DNA of 52,500 bases from Bigelowiella natans CCMP2755 (lineage: Eukaryota; Cercozoa; Chlorarachniophyceae): NCBI GenBank assembly GCA_000320545.1, contig ADNK01002546.1:1-52500 (forward strand). The letters run 5' to 3'. Made by a program: the position numbers and the translations under genes. The notes under the pieces were generated by a model, which was not told the origin of the DNA, ran no database searches, and saw only the letters and a list, made by a program, of their open reading frames with translations. This document shows positions 33,401 through 44,471 of this stretch, piece after piece. The number at the start of each line of letters is the position of its first letter. Position 1 is the first letter of the stretch.

Positions 33401-35935
33401 TGATTTTAACATGTGTAGACATTCAGATATGCATTCACCCCTTGATGTAGGTCTTTTCCGTACGAATAAGCTCGGATATCTCATTTGACGTCTGAAATCC
33501 CAAATTACAAGTAATGCGCGTTACCAAAATCAAACACACCGTTCTGAAAAGCACAGCAAGACAACTATTCTTGTTGTGATACTCATTACATATTGTTTAT
33601 ACATAACAGTTGAGCACGAACCTCTGCAACGTCATGTCGTGGCGTTTCTTGTGGAGTAAGAAGTTCTAGCATAACCTGCATATTGTTAGCAACATCAGTG
33701 TATACGCACCGCTTTATACGACAGTATATATAGTATCATATATATATTTCACAAGGAATTTGGAATGGAAGCTTACATTCGTAGGGTTATTAGCTGAATC
33801 GGAGTCCTACGTTTATTATATGAAATGTATTGATGTATTCAACACAAAAATATTTGAGTATAGAAGCAGGCCGATACAGACATCCCTCTCTCTCTCTTTC
33901 CATGTGTGTATGCGTGCGAATGTATATGTAAGTACTTATATAATATATTTAATATATTATAGTATCACATTTTCATTTAGATTTCCATTTCAAATGAAGT
34001 GTTGATAATGTATATCATGTATATCATTTCAAATGAGGATGGATATACCGAAGCGCAAGGGGCGTCTGCAACCCACCAAGACATATCTTTATCAATATTC
34101 ACGTTAAATATCAAATATCATCTTTCATGATGTTATCCAGATTGATAACGCTAATAAGTATTTGTATTCTCGACTAAACTAATATACAAAACCATAAACA
34201 CACACAAACACACACACACACACACACACACATACACTCTATACTCTCATACATGTTTATTAGAACGGATAGCATTCAGCCATAATCCTTCGATTTCACA
34301 CATACATTTACGTGGATGGCATTTATCCAATTAACCTCTATCTAAGGTTCATCGGGGAAAACGTACATCAACATTTTTATGTATATCAAACTGATTTTCC
34401 ACTTATTACCAGTCCAAAGAGACGAATTGCTGGTGGAGGCAGTGCCTATTCGCAACATATAATATAGTCAAGATAAATATTGCTAATCAAATGACAAGAG
34501 AACGGTTAGCATCATATTACTACAATAAGTAGATATTGACTCATTATACAAAATGTTATGAAATTATTAAAAAAAACCTTCTGATAAGTGTTGTTATATT
34601 ACTATTCTTAATGTAAACGATATTTTGTAGTTTATATTACTATTGCGGGATGGCGTTGGCGGTAGATCATCGCCCTTTTTATCTGGTCGTAGATTAATAT
34701 TTGCAGAACTATTACCACCCGATTCTCCTAAATCCAGAACAAACGCTTTTAAAATGTATATTAAACCTTTGCAAGATCGTCACTTCTACCTCTTAAATAA
34801 TCGGAGTGGTATTCATCAATCAACTCTCTGCTTTGTCTCTTCTCCTTTCCTCTATATCCTTGTTGCTTCTCGGATTGATTATCGACTTTAGTTGGTGGGA
34901 AGAAAGTGATATCGATATTTTCTTGCTTGTGTAGGGGCACTGTTGCCGGTTGGTCAATAGCACTTGCTCCTTGCATAAAGTCGATAATATCAATAGAGCA
35001 GTCTCCTGCGACACTGCGCCAGCTATTTATTCTAGATATTGATGCTGGGGATGAGGTAAATGACGAAGAATTATTTATTGGGACAGCAGCAAAACTCTTC
35101 GGTGCTGCCTTTTGTTTACTAAATTGAAGGGGTGGGATTTTAGACCGACTAGAACTAGACGAAGAGGGAGTAAGGCGTCTCCGACTGGTGTGATCTTTCA
35201 AAACCTGTATAAATATATGAATTTGCAAGACATTAACTTTGAGCCTAATTTTACTCTAATAGTTATACAGCGTATGCATAAGCGTCCTCTTCTCACCGTC
35301 TGTCGTAAGCCCCTTTGAAGCGTAAGCTTTGAAAATGCATCAACAGGAGTAGACGTACATGCTGCAACTGTATGTGGTTGACGAACCGCACCATCAGGAA
35401 GTAAGGGGCAAATAGGTTTTCTTTGGAGATACGGTTGCTTCTTTTGGCGTCTTATCAACGACGTATCCCTAATTGGACGAATCGTACTTTTGGAACTGAG
35501 TTTCAGCTCTAATTCTTCCATAATAGCTCGTCTTTCCTTTTGTTTCGGGTTATTTAGCTTAGTGGAGGCCGCATCTGGCTTTATAGTAGCAGTATATTTA
35601 GCAGAACGAAGCCTCTCAGGTACTGAAATTATTGTTTCCGGGGCACTTTTTCTGTGCAATTTCACAAGTTTCCTTGCAGGTCTTCTAAGAGAGGATGGAG
35701 GATCTGGGAGACTTACTCGACGAGCTCCGTTCACCCCTTGTCTTGGAATAGCTCCATCGATTTTTCGTGCTTTTGTTTCGACATTCCTGAATTGCTGCTG
35801 AAGAAAAGGATTCGGTCCTAGCTCGAGATACGAAAACGAGTTGGGTCTATCCTTTCCCTTGCTTCCTCTATTTAATGAATAAACGTCTGAAATATCCGCG
35901 CCCAAGCTTTCGTTGGACATTGTAACGATCGGCAA
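30401..35935 (-). CDS. Rho guanine-nucleotide exchange factor with DH and PH domains
   Basis: Exons, 5' to 3': 35935-35297 (start MPIVTMSNESLG; basic, Ser/Pro-rich), 35204-34790, 34727-34641, 34445-34410, 34065-34049, 33675-33622 (VMLELLTPQETPRHDVAE), 33491-33439 (EISELIRTEKTYIK, DH helix 1), 33360-33258 (LEHLHHFATDSAV..TYLQPILGLNK), microexon 32981-32974, 32851 to about 32740 (FFKMYKSYIQNHDSALKALE), about 32548-32476 (SLLILPIQRICR), 32353-32290 (YKLLLENIIASTPPLEFTTRE), 31690-31636 (GDEVKKILAIQSLFTGN), 31429-31346 (PHRRFILQKTVKKV), 31247-31169 (LFLFSDMLVYGAKNN), 31051-30967, 30816-30673, 30508-30401 (TAA). The LILPIQRICRY signature is the conserved DH core, and PHRRFI plus LFLFSDMLVYG mark the PH domain. 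It should activate Rho/Rac-like GTPases at membranes. Junctions around 32740-32548, 32290-31690 and 31636-31429 are unresolved. Confidence 0.85.
32974..32981 (-). other. Predicted 8-nt microexon in the DH domain
   Basis: Reading the minus strand, CAG precedes and GTAATA follows ATGGCTCA. Including these 8 nt is the only way I found to carry phase from the exon ending ILGLNK to the exon beginning FFKMYKSY, giving NKMAQFFKMYKSY. GTAATA donors occur at two other exons of this gene. Confidence 0.5.
34199..34232. repeat. (CA)n microsatellite
   Basis: CA run in an intron of the RhoGEF gene, the only long dinucleotide run in that gene. Confidence 0.9.
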
Positions 35936-37090
35936 GGATCTGACGAAAGGAATAGTAGCAAAATAGAATAAAGAAAATGTTCATTTTGAGTAAGGGAAAC
36001 TTAAATGCACAGTTGATAGAATGGGAAGCTGATAAGTTGACTCTTTGAGCATCATGTTGAAATGGTTGAGATAGATAGTTTTTGACATCTTTCCCCATAT
36101 TTCCCAACCTCTATGTTTTAGGTACCTATATCTCTCGTGTATACTAAACGATCCGACGCAAGCCTTAGCTCACGTTAAGCTGGGGGGGAGGAGTCGAAGC
36201 TAACTTGCAGAAATTGTGACACCGGAAGTTTCCGAGTTTCGTAATGTGAGAATGCAGGCAAATATCTAAAATGCTGGACAGAAAGTATTTACGACAACGT
36301 ATTAATACGCAGTAAAAGCATAATTTTAGCGGGATTTCATTTATTCAGGACACCGATATCACTTACGCTAAAGTTATGTCGGAATACCAGCAAAACGAAG
36401 TCAAAGGATGTTTCCAAAGAACAGCAGTAGTTTTTTCTTGTCGCCTAGTCATAGTGGATTGGCACGCGCAGTCGTTGGTTGGCCCTTCACAAGTCAGATG
36501 GAATTTGGACCTAATAGCTTCATTTACGGAAAGAATGTGCAAAAATTTCTTTGAATTTTTATAATTTGACCGTAGATTATCAGCTTCCTTATAAAAATAG
36601 TAAGCATATGTCATATCTTTTTGAACTACTGTAAGGACTTATGCTACCGATAGTTTGACGGTTTGCTCTTCTGACATTTTTCAACAATTATATCTTTGAT
36701 GTCGCAGACCTGAATTCCAACGTATTTTGAAGACTAAATCAGATTGAGAATTTGGCTAGAAATTGAACCAGAACATACCAAAATAAACTACAAAGGGTCG
36801 AAATCAGAGAGTTAGAACTAGGGCCGACGAAATATTTTCGAATTATTTATTAATCGGTCAATGCACAGCGTCAACTGCCTTAGTCTCCTAGAAAAGTGCG
36901 TGTAGCTCCGTTCGCAGCATTCCGAAAAACATCTAAAATATTTGTTCTAAATTTACTATTTAACGATCAAACATTACATACCGTATATTTCTTAATTTTT
37001 TTTCCTAAAACCATCTCCCGGAACTGCCATTCCCACAAGTCTTCCGATGCGGCGGGGGGGGGCATAGCAAAGCCGAGTCTACTCTTACCA
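35936..37090. promoter_or_regulatory. Divergent intergenic region
   Basis: The RhoGEF start codon (35935, minus) and the next plus-strand start (37091) face away from this 1.15-kb gap, so it probably holds both promoters. It contains a G run at 36181-36190. An open frame at 36376-36564 (+) has no partner exon. No motif identified. Confidence 0.3.
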
Positions 37091-37555
37091 ATGAACAGGG
37101 ACATGCGGCGAAAGTCCCTGCTTCCTTGTGCGAGGGTGTCTCGTCGCGGATTCGTGGTGCTGGCCTCCACAGTTCTGGCCATTGTGCACCTTCTACACGC
37201 GCAAATGGTATTTGTGCTTTAGGCGGGATTGCCTTGATGATGTGCTTTTCTAAACTTTTGCGTTATAAAAATCATACGCAGAGTGACACTGGGCTGGTTG
37301 ACTATGAAGGGAACTCCTTTTTGTTTCCGAGCCGATTGAATCCTACTTCTGGCGGCGTGGAGAACTACAACATGCTTAGGGTAGCAAGCTTTGCGAAGAA
37401 CGTGTATGCGTGCGTGCGTGTGTGCGTGTGCTGTCTGCACGTCTATACGTGTATGATGAATTGTCGTTGAATTGCTACAGGCAAATATTGTTTTATCCTA
37501 TATCTATCTTCATTTTGCCGTGATCGTCTTTGCGAGTGCTGCCTGCTTACAATAA
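37091..37555 (+). CDS. Possible small protein with two membrane segments
   Basis: Three exons join in phase: 37091-37207 (MNRDMRRKSLLPCARVSRR then a hydrophobic GFVVLASTVLAIVHLLHAQ), 37282-37380 (SDTGLVDYEGNSFLFPSRLN ... NYNMLR) and 37481-37555 (ANIVLSYIYLHFAVIVFASA then TAA). The result is 96 residues: signal peptide or membrane anchor, a short polar middle, and a C-terminal membrane span. No family recognised. The stop codon lies directly before a donor-like GTGAGG, so the gene could instead continue into the exons at 37812-37862 and 38040-38113 in another frame. I prefer the short form only weakly. Confidence 0.4.
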
Positions 37556-37811
37556 GTGAGGCATCTTCTATCCCTCCTCCTTTATTTTGATTATCACGTC
37601 GATTCTCTAGGCAGGTGCAACATCAACGAAGCATCCCTCTCATCCTGCGGTGATATCAACCGAACATTAGCATCGTATTTTGCAATGAGCTGAAACAGCC
37701 ATAAAGAAACGAAGAAGACTAAAAAATATATACCAAATCGTCGTTTTTCATGCTTTAGAATAGCGGAGTTATTCCTGGCTTTATTATCTTTCTACTGCCA
37801 AACAACCTAAG

Positions 37812-38113
37812 GCCCAACCTGTTATCAACCGAAGTGGAAGTGGGTCAAAGTCAATGAAATCGGTAAGTCGGCCAGCTGTATACACGCAAGCACAGCACGT
37901 GTAGATATCCAGACCCTGTCGTTAAAATACGAGCAATTGCCACTTTCGCTCCTATATTGCATCAGCCTTTACAATCGCAAATCAACCTATAATGTACTAA
38001 CAGTGTGATGAAATAAGTGTTTTGTTGGCAACTTCTTAGAGAGCACCTCATATCCCAGAACCGCGCGATTCGCAGAGAAGGACAACCTTGAATACCGTGC
38101 CCCGGGAAACTGA
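37812..38113 (+). CDS. Two phase-compatible exons of uncertain gene
   Basis: Exons 37812-37862 (CYQPKWKWVKVNEI, donor GTAAGT) and 38040-38113 (STSYPRTARFAEKDNLEYRA, then APGN and TGA) join in phase and read like protein. W-K-W-V followed by a basic Arg/Ser stretch loosely recalls the region upstream of the La motif in LARP1-like proteins, so these could be 5' exons of the RNA-binding gene downstream; the in-frame TGA argues against a simple join. Treat as orphan exons. Confidence 0.35.
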
Positions 38114-38177
38114 GTCAGAATGCACTTGCGTCACCTCAATATTTATTCATACCTGCACTTAATAAATCCCCCTCTTT

Positions 38178-38180
38178 CTC

Positions 38181-38221
<41 letters not shown>
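38178..38221. repeat. (CT)n microsatellite
   Basis: About 20 CT units followed by a short C run. Confidence 0.95.
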
Positions 38222-38224
<3 letters not shown>

Positions 38225-38360
38225 CCCCCTCACCTTTTTCTTGTACGTGTGCTCACACGTCGGGCAGGAAGGAGTGTGTCATTGAGCGCTTGGCCTGAAC
38301 GAGATAAGATGCATGTTGTTGTTGGTGGTGGTGGTAATAATACTGCTTTGTTTCATACAG

Positions 38361-38464
38361 CCGGGGCGCATCGTTTGCTGCCGCAACTGAGGCGAATTGT
38401 AATTCTAACAGGCCGAAAACGCCACTCTCTCTCTCTATTCTTTTGTATATGTCTGCGTGTATGC

Positions 38465-38495
<31 letters not shown>

Positions 38496-38897
38496 TGTGT
38501 GCATATGGTGCACTGCTAAGAGTCCTCCTTCCCATATATTATCTTAGATGAAGATGACGACGATGACGATGACTCTGAGCCTGCCTCTGACTCTACCTGC
38601 CCCCTCTCCTCGTCGGAAAAGGGCATATACAACAGCCTCAAGAACCTCAAGGAGAAAGTAAGTATCATGCGACTAAAGCGTCAGCATAATAACGGGGATT
38701 GTAGACTCGTGTACAATACCATATTCTCTCGTACATGTTTGATTAACGAAGTATTACTCCCCCCCCCGTCGGTTATATGTTGTGGTAAACGCGTGTTTTT
38801 TGTTTTGTACCAGTCCGGAAACGTGAAGAACTTCCAGATGTGCCTTGAGACCCTCAGTAAGTTTCCTCCATCGTAACATAACAGTTGTCACCCATAG

Positions 38898-38937
<40 letters not shown>

Positions 38938-39141
38938 GCTATCTATGATGCGAGATCTGCAGAGGCCATTGTATAGGCCTTTGCGTAATGGCTAGTAGCT
39001 GTAGCATTTGCCGTTGTTTTTAGCAATCTCTCTCATGCATGGTGGCAGTGCAATTGGAGAGGATCGATTTCGAATGATGCTATGTGAAGTTGCCCTTCAG
39101 CTTTCCTGACTATTTTATTGTTCTCTCTCTAATATACATAT

Positions 39142-39176
<35 letters not shown>

Positions 39177-40762
39177 CATATATTTCATTTTTTCTTTGGT
39201 TGGTTTCGATCGTTTGTGACTAAATGCCGATGTTCCGCACTAGGTGACGTCCTTACCCCAACGAAGCTACGATGGGTGAGCTATATATATATTATTTTTA
39301 TATCTTTTTATATAATATGAATATATATTGAGGAAGAATTAAGATACATTTCCTTTCTTGCCTCGTTAGAGGAGAGATTACTTACGAATAGAATATCTAG
39401 ATCGATATACACACACACGTATAAACACGACTAATTCCCTAGGTGTACGAGAATCTGGACATCGATGCAGATGCAGGAGGGGGTGGAGGCTTAGCAGCTC
39501 ACCCAGATGGTTCTCACTACAAAACTCAGGCCAAAAACGATGGGAATTTGGCCGATGCAGAGAAGCAGTGTGCAGATGAGAATGCGCTGAGCAGTAGCTC
39601 AAACGACGATCAAGACATTGGTAGGTTTTTTTGAGCTGTTATTCTTTTAGCATGATTAATAATTTATTACAATATACAATATATATATATATATATATAT
39701 ATTAAAATATAATATAGAAATATCCATTTTTAGTTTGCATTTGAATTCTTTCTTGAAGCAGAGGTTGGTTGGTAAGGGGGCCGGAGGGGGGTAGAGGCTC
39801 TTGGTATTTGTGCGAAGAAACAGAGCGATCTCTATCCTTCCAAACCGAAATTAAAGCGGGGAAAAAAGGGAAAGTTTGCCGTGAATTTGTTTGAACGAAC
39901 GTGCGACTGCTAACGCCACTTTCTCAAACCACCACCGTGTTGCGGAATATATGCGTGCAGATGACATCGAGGCGCGAGCACAGCTGGCCATCCAAAAATA
40001 CAAGGTTTGTTGCTTCGCAGCATGTTGTGAAAAAATACAAGCTCTCAATCCTGGAATCCCAACATGTAAAGATGAAGTCTCCCGCAACCTCGCGAATCCT
40101 CACTACGAGCAAATCGATTACTGAATATATATGCTCTGTTTGCCGTGCTGCAGAGGGGCGAGCAGCTGGATTATTTCGATATCGAGGCATTGGAGGAGAC
40201 AGGTTTGTGTGTGTTTCACGGTGCAGAGGCGTTTTGCGCACAGAAACAACCACGGCCGTCGCAAATGCGTATACGCGGACTCATTTTTCTGTGGAATAGA
40301 GAAGGCGATGAAGGGGGGGGGGGGGTTGGGAGAATGAGAGATAAAGTTGGGGAGAGAAAGATGGATTAATGCTTCCGACTACTGCGTGCAACCACGATGC
40401 GAAGAAACCAACTCTAATTAGCTTTGCTCTTGCTCGCGACAGGGCGACCGGTGGAGGACTACTTATCTCCGGTGCCTACTGATAACAAGAATACCCCTGC
40501 TGCCGCTAGGGAAGTAGACAAGACAAGTCGCAGCTTGCTTGAAATACAGGATGGAAGTTCCTCAACCTCGATAAAGCAGCAAAAACTACTATCACCTATA
40601 GCGAATGCATCTTTCAGCGCTGCTGCGACTGCTGCGGAGCCGGCACATTATGCACCGTCGAGTTCCTCCTCCTCCCTGGCCAACCAAGCTCTCATTGACG
40701 AAATGAAGGCCCGACTTTTCAAGCTGATCTCGGCTAATAGTAATGCTGACGCTGTTCCATAG
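38361..40762 (+). CDS. Acidic, Ser/Ala-rich protein of unknown function
   Basis: Exons 38361-38398 (GASFAAATEAN), 38548-38657 (seven-residue Asp run, then SEKGIYNSLKNLKEK), 38814-38856 (SGNVKNFQMCLETL), 39244-39275 (DVLTPTKLRW), 39443-39620 (YENLDIDADAGGGGG ...), 39961-40004 (DDIEARAQLAIQKYK), 40154-40202 (GEQLDYFDIEALEET) and 40443-40762 (RPVEDYLSPVPTDN ... MKARLFKLISAN, TAG) join in one frame throughout, with good donors. The chain has an acidic N-terminal patch, two short charged helices and a long disordered Ser/Ala/Thr tail. No domain recognised. Exons before 38361 are not fixed. The close spacing to the next gene, and a donor-like GTAATG at 40738, leave open that both are one gene. Confidence 0.6.
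38466..38502. repeat. (GT)n microsatellite
   Basis: GT run with TTTG interruptions in the intron before exon 38548-38657. Confidence 0.9.
38902..39172. repeat. Two (AT)n tracts
   Basis: AT runs at 38902-38932 and 39146-39172 lie in the intron 38857-39243. A third, 39680-39701, lies in the intron after 39620. Confidence 0.9.
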
Positions 40763-40893
40763 TCTCGTGCGTGTTTGCCTTCTTTTTGTCGCGGTCTCGA
40801 TTTTTTTTTTTTTTGGGGAGAGAATCGTGTGTGAGTGTGAGTGTGTGTGTGTGTATGTGTGTGGGTGGTGGTTCTTTATGCACGAGGCTGTGG

Positions 40894-41763
40894 GACTTCG
40901 CGCAAACCCTGCTTGATAGCACGCGATCACAAGGATACCATATAAATACATGCGTGTATGAATATATACTATGCAACCGGTACGTGACTGACTACTCCTC
41001 ACATCTCGCGTTCGCAGAGTCGTTGATAAAGAACTGGCAAATGCACGGGTAAGTCATCGCCCACACGCAGACAGATCTCCAACATAAATCATCATGTGCG
41101 ACTGCCCCTCACAACGAAGCGAAACGCGTCTTGAGCGTGCGCCAGCGTCTGTTGTTGTAAGTTTATTGCTTAAGATGTACGAATCAGGTTTTGCGTGAAG
41201 TTAGCGAAAGCTGAGCTCGATGAAACGGGGAACATTGTAAGATACACTCTTTTTGCTAGCGCCCCCCTTTCCTCTCCCTCTAGACGGTGTCTTGCAGCAT
41301 TATTTTAACTCTTGCGGTGCCGAGCGCGGCATCGAGAGCGATATGTTATGAAACATCTGCCGCTCATACAATTACAGCTTGACACGGCACATCAAGTACG
41401 GCATTTCGCTATTCAAAAGGTAGAGTTGTGTGATGTGTACCATGCACGGTGTCTAAGGGTAGATTTCGCGCATCCCGGGGCTTGAGAATGCTAGTGCCGC
41501 GGCGTTTTTTTTAGCCAAAGCAAGTGATTCAAGCGTTGATGGGTTTTTTTTGTATGAATCTGTACAGTTGGGGAATTGGTCAAAATCAATGAGAGCAAAC
41601 ACCATAAACGGGGAGATCAGCTTACAAGGTTCGGTAGGGCAGAGAATGCCTCGTGAGTGCTGCTATGCATTTCAAGCAGAGCCTCAAACTGCACGCGAAT
41701 ACGTGATATTTCCATGCTGCAATGTATGTGCGCAAATACATATAAAAGAATAGCAATGTGTTT

Positions 41764-41797
<34 letters not shown>

Positions 41798-43556
41798 ATA
41801 TAATATTAGAACATGCTAGTGCAATCGTCAGGGATTGCTGCAAAAAAGAACTATATAACCGATGATATCGGTTATCATCTAACAATTCAATCATCCTTCA
41901 ATTTGCCGCCGCCTTAGGGTTCTGTGCGGGGTTGTTCAGTGAAGATACCGCCATTGAAGACGCTTTCACTCAATTAAAAGTACCGATGCAACGGCATGGC
42001 TAGCACACACGCACACACACACACACACACAATCACACACACACACACACACACACACACATTTACACTCGCATTTATTTCCAACGCAACGAGTAACCGT
42101 TTTTTAAAAGCCATTTGCGTGGGTTTTTCCGCTTGATCTACGAGTGAGATCCTCCTTGCCGCGCAGCGCATCCATATGCCTATTGCATCCGTCTCCTCCC
42201 TCGCCCTCACGCCAACTTCTCGTAGAACTACCTGTCGCTCTACAACGAGTCATACGTCAAGGGGCAGGGTGGTGACGAGGCCTCCGCCACTTCAACCCAG
42301 CCGCACTTGCTCGAAGAAGGTGAGATCGGCTTTGAGGGTTATGATGATGGCTCCGATTACGACGAGTCGCCTAATCAGCAAGAAGACCTTGCTTTCCCAG
42401 CCGTGAGAGAACAGCGCAGCGAGATTGCAATGTATGCTCCCCTGCCGCAGACAAAAGCTACGAACAGCGCTGTTCAAGGAAGTGCATACATGCAAACGGA
42501 GCCGCTTGGCAGCAGACAGCACAGGGGCGGGCGGGATTATGATGGCGACGATAGCCGTGGAAGGAGAGAGCGAATTGGGGCCGGGGAAGACGAAGAGGGC
42601 CGCGCCATAATGACGCCTTACTGGAAAGGGGACGACCGACAGGTGGGAAGCTTTAAATATCCCGTTTTTTCCCCTCTAAAATTCGTCAGGCGATAGTCTG
42701 TACAAGAGCGGTAAGAATGTGCCATATGTTCATTATGTGCTCGCATTACTTTGAGACTTAGCATAGTGTTAGTCTAGTACAGCCGCAGTATAGCCGGTGC
42801 ATATTCGTCGTAATAGCATTGTCCAACCGAGTGCGCCAAGCTCATACCAATAACCACCATTGGCAAGCCGTTCCTTCCAATGGCAGCTGCAGAGCAGAAT
42901 AGCTATCAACCTGCGGTGCGGGGAAGTGGCCGCGTTCTTTGCGACTCGGCGTATTACGCGCACAGTTGATGCTGAATCAACGAAACATTCACGTCCTTGC
43001 AGTCGAGCGTGCATCTTCACTGATATACTTGATATACTTGACGTTTGCATCAGGAGGAGGCAGGTCATGGTGAGAGAGCGTCGTCGCAGTTGATGATTCC
43101 AATTCCCTCTCCAAAGCTGATGATGTTTGATTATTCGGTAGTTCCTTGCAAAACAGTCGATCCCAGGCTTTAGCTGCACAGCAAACACACACAGAAAGCG
43201 AGAAGGGGGGAGGAGGGGAGGAGAGATGGAGAGCTGGGAAGAGAGAAAGAAATAGAGAGGAGAGAGAGAAATGAAGCGACAGAGAGAAGAGGGAAAAAAA
43301 CCGGAAGAGGGGGAGAGGGCGGGGACGAGAGAAGGTATATCCACGGCAATAGCGTCACCAAACACTCACCCCAGTGCTGCTGGGGGAGAGCTAGATCCTA
43401 ACATTGGCGGCGTGGCAAATACTTGAAGAAGCAAAGCAGCCTCTCACGAGTAGAATGCAATCATCTCTCAGGAACCGACGCCTGGTTTGCCAGCGAGCGG
43501 CTCGGAGATGCCTTCGATACCCATCTCCCAGCGGTATATATACTCACACACACACA

Positions 43557-43594
<38 letters not shown>

Positions 43595-43633
43595 GTTTTT
43601 TAATCAACCGGTCGCACCGGCCTTACTGAAAGA

Positions 43634-43671
<38 letters not shown>

Positions 43672-44437
43672 ATATATACATATATATATATTTGTATTTA
43701 TATAGTTTTGTGTATATAATATATACTATTTATATATATTTTACACTATATTTGTGCTAATATTGCAGCGCATGTTTTGTGGCCAATAACCCTGCATTAT
43801 TACTGCTTCGATGCACCGATGTATCTTTCAATAGAGAAAGTGACGACGAGGAGGCTGGGGAGAACAGCAGAGGACGCTCTGTGGTTAGTTCTTTTTTCAA
43901 GTTTAATCCTCGAAAGTGAAGGGATTCGCTTGCAAATGCAGACCCTGTTTGGTGTCCTTTTCAGCTGTTACACACACACACACACACACTCGAATGTGCG
44001 CGTGCGTTTTTGCCGTTTGTTCTGCGCCATAATACCGTTACGCCGCTGACTCTGTATGAATGTGTAATGCTTGCATGTAGATTCTCGATGAGGTACGTAA
44101 GCAGCTCTCTGCGCTTCGCTCAAAGGTGAATACTTCTACCGCGCGTACATATTGGAGAATCAAATAAGGAGAGCAATGGATTTACGATATTTATTTATCC
44201 ACGCGCGCACGCACGCACACACACACACACACACACACACTTAAAAAGGTTTATGTGTGCAAAGCTATATGCTTGCCTCTTTATTCTATGCTTGTATATC
44301 ATCTATGAGCGTTGGCAATGGTCTATTCTTCCAGTTGTACTGCCAACATGCACGTTTGCAGTGCCAATCAGATCTTAGACAGTTTTATGAGTTTTTGGAA
44401 ACACTCAGCTTGGAAACACTCTACTGTTATATCCATA

Positions 44438-44471
<34 letters not shown>

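Noticed and set aside
36967-37182. 71-codon minus-strand frame starting MARTVEASTTN
   Set aside because: Reads like protein, but overlaps the better supported plus-strand exon 37091-37207 and has no in-phase partner.
37481-38113. Reassigned stop codons
   Set aside because: In-frame TAA at 37553 and TGA at 38111 stand next to donor-like sites, but other genes here end normally with TAA, TGA and TAG, so wrong exon choice is the simpler explanation.
42769-43365. 198-codon minus-strand frame
   Set aside because: Antisense to exons of the La-motif gene; low-complexity Ser/Leu/Pro at its start.
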